NCBI GenBank assembly: GCA_016793095.1
Contig: JAEUJQ010000059.1
Location: 62,001 to 126,000 of the forward strand
Direction of reading: 5' to 3'
Length of the DNA: 64,000 nt
Origin: Myxococcaceae bacterium
Lineage (GTDB): Bacteria; Myxococcota; Myxococcia; Myxococcales; Myxococcaceae
The position numbers were made by a program, and so were the translations under genes. Each line of letters starts with the position of its first letter. Position 1 is the stretch's first letter. Below the pieces are notes generated by a model, which did not search any database, had not been told where the DNA came from, and was given only the letters and a program-made list of their open reading frames with translations. Below are positions 21,615-31,753 of the stretch, in pieces.

Positions 21615-22893
21615 AGAAGTTCAGCGTCGCGGTGACCTGAATCCGCCAGACGAGCTGCTCCTGCATGCGGAAGCGGCGCCCCACGCGATCGACCCTGAAG
21701 TCGTAGTTCGGGTTGATCTCCTGCGGGGCCGACGTGATGTCGATGGTGCCGTTGCCGTTGATGTCCTTCCCGATGTTCTCCATCGTGAGGTAGCGCTCGG
21801 TCTGGTACGCCATCGAGCCGTAGGCGCGCAGCATCACGAACTCGGCGGCCTGCCCGACGAAGCCCAGCTGCAGGCCCATGGTGCCGTAGTCCGAGTTGTA
21901 GAGCATCTTGCCCATGAGGTCGGACAGCTCGTTGTAGTAGCGCCCCTCGGACGTGTACTGCCACCACCCGCGCAGATCGACGACGACGCGCTGGAACCGA
22001 TCGGGCCGCTCGAACGCGATGATCTCGTTGCCAAAGGTGACCACGCCCACGTGCGCCGGGCGGATGCCGGTCTCGTTGCGGTTGAAGGGGCCGGTGCTGC
22101 AGTTCTCGGCGCGGGCCATGCGCGTGTCGGAGCGGTTGTCGCAGTTCGAATAGAAGCCCGGGCCCTGCCAGGGCAGCGTGTAGCTCACCATCAGGTACGG
22201 CTCGAACACGTCGATGATGCGCTTCGAGACCGCCGTCGAGAACGTGTACCGGTGGATCTTCTCGCCGATGCCTCCGCGCATCTCCGACGTGGTGGCGATC
22301 GACGGGTTCAGCATGGCCGCGGTCGGCGCGGTGTACTCGAAGCGCAGCGTCCAGGTCGGCTTGGTGTCGTCCTTCTTCTGGTTGAAGACGTTCCAGCCGA
22401 GCCCGAACGAGAAGTCGCCGAGCCCGCCGCGGTAGGAGTTCTGACCGTTCGCGCCCACCTCGAAGAGGCGGCCGTCACCGGAGCCCGCCGTGGGGCAGGG
22501 CACTCCGCGAGCGTCGCCACAGTTCCGGTAGATGGTGGTGTTGTTCTCGTTGGTGTCCTTCGCGAAGGTCCACCGCCGGTCCTGCTGAAAGACGATCGGC
22601 ACGCCGACGTGCAGCTCGACGTCACGGAAGATGCCGATCGAGGTGTCGATGCCGAGGCGGGTCTCGTCGCGGAAGTACCGCAGCTCGCTCACGTCCTCGA
22701 GGGCGCCCTGCTGGTACCACTCCCGGGCGATCTTCCCGCGGTCGAAGATGCGGTCGAAGGTGAAGTCGAAGTACATGCCGAAGGGGTCCTTCTCCTCGAA
22801 CGAGGAGGCGACCCGGGTCACCTCGGCAGCGTCGGCGAACGACGCCAGCACGAAAGCGGCGGCTGCGATGGCCCCGAAGCGACGCATCTTCAT
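21613..22893 (-). CDS. Outer-membrane beta-barrel-like protein
   Basis: 426 aa with a signal peptide (ending ASFADA). The mature part has alternating hydrophobic/polar strands with aromatic girdles throughout (for example GLGDFSFGLGWNVF, TWTLRFEYTAP, VFEPYLMVSYTLPW, MGLQLGFVGQAAEFVML) and ends in IQVTATLNF, with the C-terminal Phe that barrel proteins use for BAM-dependent insertion. An internal short Cys-containing loop (CGDARGVPCP) may be disulfide-bonded. No specific porin family was recognised. The initiator may be GTG one codon earlier. Confidence 0.75.
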   Translation of the reverse strand: MKMRRFGAIAAAAFVLASFADAAEVTRVASSFEEKDPFGMYFDFTFDRIFDRGKIAREWYQQGALEDVSELRYFRDETRLGIDTSIGIFRDVELHVGVPIVFQQDRRWTFAKDTNENNTTIYRNCGDARGVPCPTAGSGDGRLFEVGANGQNSYRGGLGDFSFGLGWNVFNQKKDDTKPTWTLRFEYTAPTAAMLNPSIATTSEMRGGIGEKIHRYTFSTAVSKRIIDVFEPYLMVSYTLPWQGPGFYSNCDNRSDTRMARAENCSTGPFNRNETGIRPAHVGVVTFGNEIIAFERPDRFQRVVVDLRGWWQYTSEGRYYNELSDLMGKMLYNSDYGTMGLQLGFVGQAAEFVMLRAYGSMAYQTERYLTMENIGKDINGNGTIDITSAPQEINPNYDFRVDRVGRRFRMQEQLVWRIQVTATLNF

Positions 22894-22961
22894 CACGGCC
22901 AGAGGGTAGGCGTCAGCGCCTCGCGTGACAAGAAACCTCTCGGGCCGAACACGGTCGCCCG

Positions 22962-24068
22962 TCAGTTCCCCGCGATCGTCTCGGCAGGCATGAGGGCCTT
23001 GAGCTTCGCCACCTGCGCGTCGAAGTCGGCGCGGTCGGCCGGCGGCAGGGTGTCGCGGCGGGTCTTGTGGCTCTCGAACGGGTCCACCACGGTCGCCCCC
23101 TTCATGAGCTGGTAGTGCAGATGGGGCGCGAAGGAGCGGCCGGTGTTGCCCGACTTCGCGAGCACCTGGCCGCGCTTCACCTTGTCGCCCGGCTGCACGG
23201 ACCTGGGGATCTCGGAGAGGTGGAGGAAGAGCGCGGTGCGGCCCTGACCGCCGGACTCCTCGATCTCGAGGGAGTTGCCGTTGCCGCGGAAGTTCCAGTT
23301 CTTCCGGGCGATGACGCCGTCGAAGGTGGCCCGCACCGGCGTGCCGACCGGCGCCTTGAAGTCGACGCCCTTGTGGCGGCGGCCGTCGCGCAGCAGCGAG
23401 GTGATCTGCTCGTAGTCGTCGATGGGCGGATCGACGAGCTGCTCCTCGAGCGTCGTGCCGTCGAGCTGGATGAAGCGCGCGTGCGCGTCGCCCTTCGCCT
23501 GGAACCGGAAGGCCTCGAAGGTCTTGCCGAACTTCCGGCTGGTGAACCGCACGGCGTGAACCATCGGCTCCTGCCCGTCGCGCTCCTCATAGACGGCGGT
23601 GAGCGTGTCGCCCTTGAGCAGATCGCCCGGCACCTTGAACCACCACACGAGCGAGCGGGTGACGACCTGCGTGAGCGGTCCGCCCACGTCGCGGCCCACC
23701 TGAGCGACGACCGCCGTCTCGAGGGGCCCGGCGATGGTGGCGGTGAAGGCCTTGAGGCCTGACTTGTCCTTCTTCACCGCGAGGGGAGCCAGCGCAGGTG
23801 CGGGCGGCGCGGACGCAGGCGCGGGCGCGGCAGCGATCGGCGCGGGCGCTCCGGTCGGGGCGAGCTCGGCTGGCGGCGGCGCGGGGGCCTCGGCAGCCCG
23901 GGGCGGCGTGGCGGCGGCGGTGGGCTCGGCCGGGGCGGCGTCGGGGGGCCGGTGCGTCACCCACCACGCGAAGCCGGACACGGTGCCGACGACGGCAGCG
24001 ATGATGGCGACCTGCGCGACAGGGGGCTGCTTCTTCTCGGGTGATCCCAGGGTGGGCATCTCGGGCAT
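22962..24068 (-). CDS. Membrane-anchored M23 (LytM-type) peptidase
   Basis: 368 aa. TM anchor at about residues 18-38, then an Ala/Pro-rich flexible linker of about 70 residues, a middle domain (120-245) like the spacer domain of MepM-type proteins, and a C-terminal M23 domain. Zinc-site motifs are present: GRRHKGVDF (His and Asp ligands) and HLHYQL. Members cut peptidoglycan cross-links in the periplasm; some act only as amidase activators, but the intact HxH and HxxxD argue for activity. The start at 24068 has GAGGAG seven bases upstream, better than a GTG 60 bases earlier. Confidence 0.9.
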   Translation of the reverse strand: MPEMPTLGSPEKKQPPVAQVAIIAAVVGTVSGFAWWVTHRPPDAAPAEPTAAATPPRAAEAPAPPPAELAPTGAPAPIAAAPAPASAPPAPALAPLAVKKDKSGLKAFTATIAGPLETAVVAQVGRDVGGPLTQVVTRSLVWWFKVPGDLLKGDTLTAVYEERDGQEPMVHAVRFTSRKFGKTFEAFRFQAKGDAHARFIQLDGTTLEEQLVDPPIDDYEQITSLLRDGRRHKGVDFKAPVGTPVRATFDGVIARKNWNFRGNGNSLEIEESGGQGRTALFLHLSEIPRSVQPGDKVKRGQVLAKSGNTGRSFAPHLHYQLMKGATVVDPFESHKTRRDTLPPADRADFDAQVAKLKALMPAETIAGN

Positions 24069-24172
24069 GCGGGCTCCTCGGAGGACCGACCGTACCGGTG
24101 GTGGAGGAATGTGGAAGTTTTTCGCCACAGGCCTGTGCCTGCTGCAACAGGGGGCCCGGCGAGGCGATTCCG

Positions 24173-25567
<1,395 letters not shown>

Positions 25568-25659
25568 GACGAGGTGTTTGGCCCCCGGGCCTCGATGCGT
25601 CAAGCTTTGGCGGAACGGCGGCTGGCCGGGTGACGTCTCACGGGACTGGAGGCTTCTTC

Positions 25660-25962
25660 ATGACGCGCGCATTGACGCTCGGGGCGCTGCTCTTCTCGCT
25701 GGTGGCGCTGGCCCGGGAGCCCTCGAAGGCGGCGCTCGAGGCGGCGACGCGGTCTGGCAAGTACGCCCAGCTGCAGAAGGTGCTCGAGGTGCCGGAGGAC
25801 CTGAAGACCTACGGCGAGGTGCACGACTGGGGCTGGTGGGACGGCACCGACTGGGCGGGCCACCAGGTGCCGCCGGGCTATTGGGTCTACATCTACCCGC
25901 ACTGGTTCGTCTTCAAGGTGCAGCTCAAGAAGACGCCGCCGCCCAGCCCGCGTCCGTGGTGA
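25660..25962 (+). CDS. Small secreted aromatic-rich protein
   Basis: 100 aa with a signal peptide (ALTLGALLFSLVALA). The mature part is Trp/Tyr/Gly/His-rich (DWGWWDGTDWAGHQ, PPGYWVYIYPHWFVF), suggesting a small beta-structured envelope protein. GGAGG lies upstream of the ATG at 25660; an upstream in-frame ATG would add ten residues. No known family. Confidence 0.6.
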   Translation: MTRALTLGALLFSLVALAREPSKAALEAATRSGKYAQLQKVLEVPEDLKTYGEVHDWGWWDGTDWAGHQVPPGYWVYIYPHWFVFKVQLKKTPPPSPRPW

Positions 25963-26004
25963 GGAATACTTCCGGGGCACGCGCCTCGCAGTAGAAGCAG
26001 CCTC

Positions 26005-27678
26005 GTGCCGGAGCAGCGGTCACACAGTGGGCGGGCCGCCGCGCTGGTCGCGCTCGGCATTCTGCTGTCGCGGCTCGCCGGCCTCGTGCGGCAGAAGCTC
26101 TTCGCGCACTTCCTCGGCAGTGGCCTGGAGGCCGCGGCGTTCTCGGCAGCGACGCGCATCCCCAACGTCCTGCAGAACCTGCTGGGAGAGGGCGTGCTCT
26201 CGGCGTCCTTCATCCCCGTGTACGCGGGGCTGCGCGCGAAGGGGCAGGGTGACGAGGCGCGGCGCATGGCGGGCGCGGTCTTCGGGCTGCTCTCGCTGCT
26301 GGTCGGCGCGATCGTGGGCGTCGGGCTGCTCGCCGCGCCGTGGCTCGTGACGGTCATCGCGCCCGGCTACCAGGGCGAGGCGTTCGAGCTGACGGTGACG
26401 CTCGTGCGCATCATCTTCCCCGGCACGGGGGTGCTGGTGCTGTCGGCGTGGTGCCTCGGAATCTTGAACAGCCACAAGCAGTTCTTCCTCTCGTACGTGG
26501 CGCCGGTGGTGTGGAACGGCGCTGTCATCGTCGCCCTGGTGCTGTTTCGAGGCGAGCCTGGCCACGAGCTCATCGCGTGGGTGGCCTGGGCGACGGTGGC
26601 GGGGAGCGTCTTTCAGTTCGTCGTGCAGTTGCCGAACGTGCTCGGGCTGCTCGGGCGGTTCGATCCCCGGCCGTCGGTGAGCCTGCCGTCGGTGCGCGAG
26701 GTGCTCTCTGGTTTCGGGCCGGCGGTCGCGGCGCGCGGCGTCGTGCAGGTGAGCGCGTACGTCGATCTCGCGCTGGCCTCGCTCGTCTCGGCGCGGGCGG
26801 TGTCGGTGCTGACGTACGCGCAGACGATCGCGCTCTTGCCCATCAGCCTGTTCGGCATGTCGATCTCGGCCGCCGAGCTGCCTGAGCTGTCGGCCGACGC
26901 GGTGAAGTCGCACGAGGAGCGCACGACGGCCATTCAGGAGCGCCTGCGCGCGGGGCTCGAGCGCATGGCCTTCTTCGTGGTGCCGTCGGCGGTGGCGTTC
27001 CTGCTGCTGGGCGACCTGCTCTGCGGCGTGCTGCTCGAGTCGGGGCGCTTCTCTCCGAAGGACTCACGGCTGGGCTGGTACGTGCTGCTCGGCTCGGGCC
27101 TCGCGCTGCTGGCGCAGACGAGCGGCCGGCTGTTCTCCTCGACGCTCTACGCGCTGAAGGACACGAAGACGCCGCTCAGGTTCGCGGCGGTGCGGGTGAC
27201 GCTCGGGGTGACGCTCGGGTTCGTGACGGTGCGGTGGGCGGCCGGAGCGCTGGGCCTGCCGACGGATCTCGCGGTCGTCTTCCTGACGGCGACGACGAGC
27301 GTGACGGCGTGGCTCGAGATGGCGCTGCTGAGGCGCGCGGTGGCGAAGCAGCTCGGGTCGGTGCCCACCATCACGGCCCGCCTCGTCCGGCTCTGGGGGG
27401 CAGCGTTCCTCTCGGCCGCTGTGGCCATCGCCCTCAAGGTCGCGCTGGTGGCGCAGGTCGGCGCGCGCGCGCTGGCGACGCAGGAGTGGGCGGGCGGAAT
27501 CCTGCCGTTCCCCGACGTGCCGGCGATGAGAGTGTGGCGGTTCGACGTGTCGACGCTCGTCACCTCGACGGCGCTCATCGGCGTGTACGGCGTCGTATAC
27601 TTCGCGGTGACAGGGCTCATGGGCGTTCCGCAGGCGAGCGCGGTGCTGCGGCGGGTGCTGCGGCGCCGCGGCAGCTGA
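26005..27678 (+). CDS. murJ: Lipid II flippase MurJ
   Basis: 557 aa polytopic protein of the MurJ/MviN group in the MOP superfamily, with about 14 hydrophobic helices. The N-terminal signature LVALGILLSRLAGLVRQ followed by NVLQNLLGEGVLSASFIPVY is diagnostic, and charged cavity residues are present in TM1 and TM2 (Arg in SRLAGLVR). It moves lipid II across the inner membrane for peptidoglycan synthesis. GTG start. Downstream, 27679-27914 holds no recognisable gene. Confidence 0.95.
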   Translation: MPEQRSHSGRAAALVALGILLSRLAGLVRQKLFAHFLGSGLEAAAFSAATRIPNVLQNLLGEGVLSASFIPVYAGLRAKGQGDEARRMAGAVFGLLSLLVGAIVGVGLLAAPWLVTVIAPGYQGEAFELTVTLVRIIFPGTGVLVLSAWCLGILNSHKQFFLSYVAPVVWNGAVIVALVLFRGEPGHELIAWVAWATVAGSVFQFVVQLPNVLGLLGRFDPRPSVSLPSVREVLSGFGPAVAARGVVQVSAYVDLALASLVSARAVSVLTYAQTIALLPISLFGMSISAAELPELSADAVKSHEERTTAIQERLRAGLERMAFFVVPSAVAFLLLGDLLCGVLLESGRFSPKDSRLGWYVLLGSGLALLAQTSGRLFSSTLYALKDTKTPLRFAAVRVTLGVTLGFVTVRWAAGALGLPTDLAVVFLTATTSVTAWLEMALLRRAVAKQLGSVPTITARLVRLWGAAFLSAAVAIALKVALVAQVGARALATQEWAGGILPFPDVPAMRVWRFDVSTLVTSTALIGVYGVVYFAVTGLMGVPQASAVLRRVLRRRGS

Positions 27679-27914
27679 ACCGGGGAAGCGATCTTCGAGA
27701 CCGGGTCGGTTTCGTCGAGCGCAACGGCCTTTGACCAGACCCTGGCGTCGGCCACGATCAACGCCTGGCAGAGAACTCACCCACCGCTTCCGACGACCGG
27801 CTCATGGGGACCGGCCTCTGGACTCTGGAGGCCGTGATGAGCGCCGACGCCAGTCACGCCAGGGGACGGGAGCGCACGCTCGAGCTCGCGCCAGGGACCG
27901 CGAGCGGGTGCGGC

Positions 27915-28532
27915 TCACCGGTCGCGGCGATCGCCGATCACGCGCGCCGGGACGCCGCCGACGATCGCCCACGCCGGCACGGCGCTCGTCACCACGGCGC
28001 CCATGCCGATGACCGCGTGATCGCCCACCGTCACCCCATCGGTGATGCCCGCGTTCGCGCCGACCCACACGTCGATCCCCAGCGTGATGCCGCGGGAGGT
28101 GACCGGCTGCTCGCGGATGAGACGGTCAGGTGCGACCTGGTGATCGAACGCGTAGAGCGTGGCGCCGCTCGCGATGCGGCAGCCGTCGCCGATGGTGATG
28201 CCCACCGCGCCGCCGTCGAGGCTCGCGCGGGCGTTGATGCTGACGTCGGCGCCGATGCTGAGCGGCCCGTGAAGGAACGCGTGGGCGGCCACCGTGGAGC
28301 GCGCGCCGATGCGAATCGGGCGCCCCAGCTGCGCGAAGATGCCGGCCTCGGGCGCGATGAAGCAGTCTTCGGCGAGCGTGACCGTCTCCTCGCGCATGAG
28401 CCGCGCCTGCACCTCCTGCTGCCACGGGCGCGCCCACACGAGGTGCTTCTCCTTCAGCGAGGCGTAGAGCCACGGCATCCACGAGAGGCGGCGCTTGTGC
28501 TGCTCGCGGAACTCGGCCGGAGACTCGTTCAT
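27915..28532 (-). CDS. Hexapeptide-repeat acyltransferase (left-handed beta-helix)
   Basis: 205 aa. Residues 60-200 show hexapeptide repeats [LIV]-G-x-x-x-x (IRIGARSTV, LSIGADVSI, GITIGDGCRI, GITLGIDVWVGANAGI, VTVGDHAVIGMGAVV), with a His in LYAFDHQVAP in the position of the catalytic His of O-acetyltransferases, and the usual VGGVPARVIG end. Likely an acetyl-CoA-dependent O-acetyltransferase on a sugar, cytoplasmic. Its ATG overlaps the stop of the upstream retropepsin-like gene (TGATG). Confidence 0.85.
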   Translation of the reverse strand: MNESPAEFREQHKRRLSWMPWLYASLKEKHLVWARPWQQEVQARLMREETVTLAEDCFIAPEAGIFAQLGRPIRIGARSTVAAHAFLHGPLSIGADVSINARASLDGGAVGITIGDGCRIASGATLYAFDHQVAPDRLIREQPVTSRGITLGIDVWVGANAGITDGVTVGDHAVIGMGAVVTSAVPAWAIVGGVPARVIGDRRDR

Positions 28533-28915
28533 CACCGGGACCGGCCGCGGAAGCCCTTGAGCGGGACCGCGTGGAGCCGCTCGAGCGCCTTCCTCCGCGA
28601 GTCGACGGCGAACCCGGTGTTCTCCAGAGGGACGACGCCCAACAGGGGCTCGGCGTCATCAGGCGCGAAGATCGCGTGGCAGACCGTCTCCTGGCCCATG
28701 AACTTCGCGCTGACGAAGCGGTGGTCGAAGACCTCGACGCGCCCGTCAGCCAGCTCGCAGTCGAACTTCCCCTCGAGCGCCACGCCTGGCTTCCTGAGCG
28801 CCTTGCCCGGCACGAAGCAGTGCAGCGCGCCGGTGTCGACGAGGAAGAGGCTCTCGAAGGACTTCTTCCCCTTCGTGAGTGGCTTGATCTCGTCAGTGAC
28901 GTGCGTCTGGCCCAC
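28532..28915 (-). CDS. Clan AA retropepsin-like aspartic protease
   Basis: 127 aa, the size of one retropepsin monomer. The catalytic motif is FLVDTGALHCFVP and the second conserved element is LLGVVPLENTGFAVDS, as in bacterial single-domain clan AA proteins; it should work as a homodimer. The role of these short proteins is not known. Coupled by a one-base stop/start overlap to the acyltransferase gene. A TM segment or signal peptide is absent, so it is cytoplasmic. Confidence 0.75.
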   Translation of the reverse strand: MGQTHVTDEIKPLTKGKKSFESLFLVDTGALHCFVPGKALRKPGVALEGKFDCELADGRVEVFDHRFVSAKFMGQETVCHAIFAPDDAEPLLGVVPLENTGFAVDSRRKALERLHAVPLKGFRGRSR

Positions 28916-28936
28916 GAGAGGTCTCCTCCAACGTCT

Positions 28937-29872
28937 CTAGCACGAGCCGGCGAGTCGCTTCACGAAGGCCACGGCCGCGTCGAACGCCGCCCGCGCGTTC
29001 GGGTGCAGCCCTTCGAACAGCAGCGGGTTGTGAGGCATGTCGTCGGCGACGTGCTGCGTCACCTCGACGCCTGCGGCGCGCAGGCGGGCAGCGAACGCGA
29101 CGATGTCGTCGTGAGGAACCTCCGCGCCTCCGACCGAGACGAAGGTGGGCGGCAGCCCGGCCAGCGGCAGCCGCGAGAGGGCGAGGTCGGCGAGCGGCGT
29201 CGCGCCAGCCACCGCGCGCGCGTGCGTCGTGAGCACCTCGCGCGTGCCGAAGTCGAAGCGATCGTTCGTGGTGAACGACGCGCCCGGCATCTCGAGATCA
29301 ACCCAGGGCGAGAGCAGCACCAGCGCCAGAGGGCGGTGCGTGAGCGCGGTGAACGTGGCGAGGTGCCCGCCAGCGGAGTCCCCCGCGAGCACCACCGGGC
29401 CCTCGAGCGCCGCGCAGACCGCCTTCGCGTCGTCGAGCTGGGCGGGCCAGACGTGCTCGGGCGCCAGCCGGTACTCGACGCCCACCACCTCACAGCCGCT
29501 GGCCAGCGCCAGGTGCGCGCACAGCTCGGCGTGGGAGTGCCGCGTCGAGCCGTAGATGTACGAGCCGCCGTGGAAGAAGACGACGCGCAGCTTCGCGGGC
29601 GAGGCCGGCGTGAAGCGGCGCACCTCGACGCCGCCGAGGCGCTCGTCCGTCACCGCCACCTTGCCGACGTGGGGCCGGGGCGCCGGGCGCTCGGCGGTCA
29701 GCTGCCGCACCCGGGTCAGCGGCCACGACGCCGTCTCGTCCCAGTCCCGGCGCAGCATGCGAATCGACCACTCGAAGGCGAAGCCCCACGACGGCCGCGC
29801 CGGCCCGCCCCGCAGCCGCGACCGCAGCGTCGGCAGGAACGTCACGAGGAAGAGCCTCAGCGCGCGGAGCAT
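28937..29872 (-). CDS. Alpha/beta hydrolase, HSL (GDXG) family esterase
   Basis: 311 aa. The hormone-sensitive-lipase group motifs are present: oxyanion-hole HGGSYIYG (the family consensus is HGGG), the nucleophile elbow GDSAGG, and the catalytic His in DMPHNP near the end. The expected substrates are short- or medium-chain acyl esters. The first 35 residues of a longer reading frame are rejected because they overlap the M48 gene. It starts four bases after the stop of the M48/RNase gene, so the two form an operon. Confidence 0.88.
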   Translation of the reverse strand: MLRALRLFLVTFLPTLRSRLRGGPARPSWGFAFEWSIRMLRRDWDETASWPLTRVRQLTAERPAPRPHVGKVAVTDERLGGVEVRRFTPASPAKLRVVFFHGGSYIYGSTRHSHAELCAHLALASGCEVVGVEYRLAPEHVWPAQLDDAKAVCAALEGPVVLAGDSAGGHLATFTALTHRPLALVLLSPWVDLEMPGASFTTNDRFDFGTREVLTTHARAVAGATPLADLALSRLPLAGLPPTFVSVGGAEVPHDDIVAFAARLRAAGVEVTQHVADDMPHNPLLFEGLHPNARAAFDAAVAFVKRLAGSC

Positions 29873-29876
29873 GGCC

Positions 29877-31076
29877 TCAGGGCACGACGCGCGAGAACGA
29901 GGCGTAGTGATCGTCGGACCAGTAGCGCTCGCCGTTCGCGCCGGTGACGATGCGGCGGGCTCCGCGCGTGCGCTCATTCGGAGTCACCACCGTGTACTCG
30001 CGGTAGTAGCCGCCGGGCCGGTAGGGCAGCCGACCCTCGCGGTTCTTGAACTCGATGCCGTCTCGCTCGAACGGGAACGGCCCCTTCGCGTCGATGAGGC
30101 GCAACGTCTCATGCGCTTCGGGCGGCAGCTCGGAGAGGCGGATCGTCGCCTCGGCGGTGTCCTTTGCGCGCGGCGGCAGCGGGGCCTCGGTCTCCTTCGG
30201 GGTCTCCGCTGGCTCCTCGGGAGCCGTGCGCCCGAGCACCGCGGCGCGGAACCTGTCCTCTCCCAGCTCGCCGCCCGTGGGGAGGCCCTGGAGCTCGGCG
30301 GCGATGCGCTCGAGGCGGTTGTCCGGGTCCGGGTGCGTCGAGAAGAACTCGGGCGTGCGGCCGCCCCCCGCGGCCTTGAGCACCCGCATCACCTCGCCCA
30401 TCTGTCGGGCGTCGTAGCCGGCCTCGTGCATGAACCGCACGCCCAGCTTGTCGGACTCGAGCTCGTCGTCGCGCCCGAACTTCATGGTGATGAGCTGTGC
30501 CGCCGCCGCCGCGAGCGCCGCGTTCGCGCGCGCGTTTCCCGGCCGGTCCGGATCCGACGTGGCCACCACCGTCGCGCCCACCAGCCCGGCCGTGAGATCG
30601 GCCTTCGCGAGGCGCTCGGCGCCGTGCCGCGCGACGACGTGCGCCACCTCGTGCCCGAGCACCCCCGCGAGCTGCGCCTCGTTCTGCATGCGGCCGAGCA
30701 GCGCCTCGGTGATGAAGATCGGCCCGCCCGGCAGCGCGAAGGCGTTGACGGTGCGCCGATCGGCCAGCACGGTGAACTTGAACGGGTACTTCGTGCGTGC
30801 CGCGGCGCTCTTCGAGGCGACGCGCAGACCGACCTGCTCGACGTAGCGGGCGAGCGCGTCGTCCTTCGTCGCGCCCCCGAACTGCCGCGTGAGCTGCGGG
30901 GCGGTGGCCAGGCCGAGCGACACCTCCTGCTGCTCGGTCAACTTCACGTACTGCGTCTCGCCGGTGAGCTCGTTCGTCGTGCGTCGCGAGAGGTAGGTCG
31001 CGACCGACACGCCCGCGATGATGAGTCCGATGACGAGCCGCGCGCCGCTGCTCCGCTGTCGCTGTTGCCAGGCCAT
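29877..31076 (-). CDS. Membrane-anchored M48 metalloprotease fused to an RNase Sa/T1-like ribonuclease domain
   Basis: 399 aa. N-terminal TM anchor (about 13-29), then an M48 zinc protease domain with HEVAH at 142-146, the third ligand region DELESDKLG (205-211), and a GRTPEFFSTHPDP segment. A linker follows (about 278-308). Residues 309-399 align closely in motif order with Streptomyces RNase Sa: LSELPPEA, GPFPFERDGIEFKNRE, GGYYREYTV, RTRGARRIVTG, DDHYASF. By that alignment the catalytic residues are Glu360, Arg371, Arg375 and His390, all conserved. The anchor suggests a periplasmic location. No barstar-like inhibitor gene is adjacent. The RNase part spans about 29880-30152. Confidence 0.88.
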   Translation of the reverse strand: MAWQQRQRSSGARLVIGLIIAGVSVATYLSRRTTNELTGETQYVKLTEQQEVSLGLATAPQLTRQFGGATKDDALARYVEQVGLRVASKSAAARTKYPFKFTVLADRRTVNAFALPGGPIFITEALLGRMQNEAQLAGVLGHEVAHVVARHGAERLAKADLTAGLVGATVVATSDPDRPGNARANAALAAAAAQLITMKFGRDDELESDKLGVRFMHEAGYDARQMGEVMRVLKAAGGGRTPEFFSTHPDPDNRLERIAAELQGLPTGGELGEDRFRAAVLGRTAPEEPAETPKETEAPLPPRAKDTAEATIRLSELPPEAHETLRLIDAKGPFPFERDGIEFKNREGRLPYRPGGYYREYTVVTPNERTRGARRIVTGANGERYWSDDHYASFSRVVP

Positions 31077-31137
31077 GGCCCCGCTTATTCCACAGCGCCC
31101 GGCAGTCGACTCAACTCCCGCTGACCGACGACGGCGG

Positions 31138-31536
31138 TCACCGCTGGGCGTGCGGCAGCTGGCGCATGGACCACGCCAGGGTGAGCCAACCGCCGAGCTG
31201 GGCGAGGCCGCCGAAGGGGGTGAGCGCGCCGAGCCCGCGCACGCCAGTGACGCCCATCACGTAGAGGCTGCCTGAGAAGACGACGATGCCGGCGAGGAAC
31301 AGCCCGGCGGCCACGCGGGGCCCTCTCGTCGGCACGTGGTGGGCGACGATGGCTGTGAGGCCGAGCGCGAGCGCGTGGACGAGGTGGTAGCGCGCTCCGG
31401 TTTCCCACCAGCGCAGCCGGTCTGCCGCGTCCGCGAGGCCCTCGACGGCGTTCTTGAGCGCGTGCGCGCCGAGGGCGCCGAGGGCGACTCCGAAGAAGGC
31501 GCTGGCAGCGCTCAGCATGCCGATGGTGCGGTGCAT
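31138..31536 (-). CDS. DUF423 membrane protein (YgdD/TMEM256-like)
   Basis: 132 aa, four predicted TM helices. The DUF423 signature is clear: FGVALGALGAHALK near the start, the YHLVHALAL helix, FSGSLYVM and TPFGGLAQLGGW. Small inner-membrane protein of unknown role. It lies 61 bp upstream of the M48/RNase gene on the same strand and could be co-transcribed. Confidence 0.9.
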   Translation of the reverse strand: MHRTIGMLSAASAFFGVALGALGAHALKNAVEGLADAADRLRWWETGARYHLVHALALGLTAIVAHHVPTRGPRVAAGLFLAGIVVFSGSLYVMGVTGVRGLGALTPFGGLAQLGGWLTLAWSMRQLPHAQR

Positions 31537-31567
31537 GGGGGCCCTCTATGCCACGGCGACCGCGGTC

Positions 31568-31731
31568 TGGTCGTGCGGGAAGACGTCACCGCGCGACGAC
31601 TCACGGCGCTGGGCGTGCGGGATTGCGCGGCTCGCGCTGGTCGTGCGGGGAGACGTCACCGCGCGACGACTCACGAGGCCGGGCGTGCGCGATTGCGCGG
31701 CTCGCGAGGTCTGGTCGTGCGGGATCCAGAG
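31568..31731. repeat. Imperfect tandem repeat, unit 70-74 bp, about 2.2 copies
   Basis: Two nearly identical units starting TGGTCGTGCGGG at 31568 and 31638 and a third partial unit from 31712. Each full unit contains GACGTCACCGCGCGACGACT and later GATTGCGCGGCTCGCG. It fills the gap between the DUF423 start and the next gene's stop. No coding frame or known element was recognised. Confidence 0.8.
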
Positions 31732-31753
31732 CCCGGCGTTTCAGAGAGAACGC

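Noticed and set aside
28532-28915. Toxin-antitoxin reading of the retropepsin-like gene and its neighbour
   Set aside because: The neighbour is an acyltransferase with a complete beta-helix; no antitoxin-like protein is adjacent.
29877-31536. A barstar-like inhibitor next to the M48/RNase gene
   Set aside because: Neighbours are DUF423 and an HSL-family esterase; neither resembles barstar.
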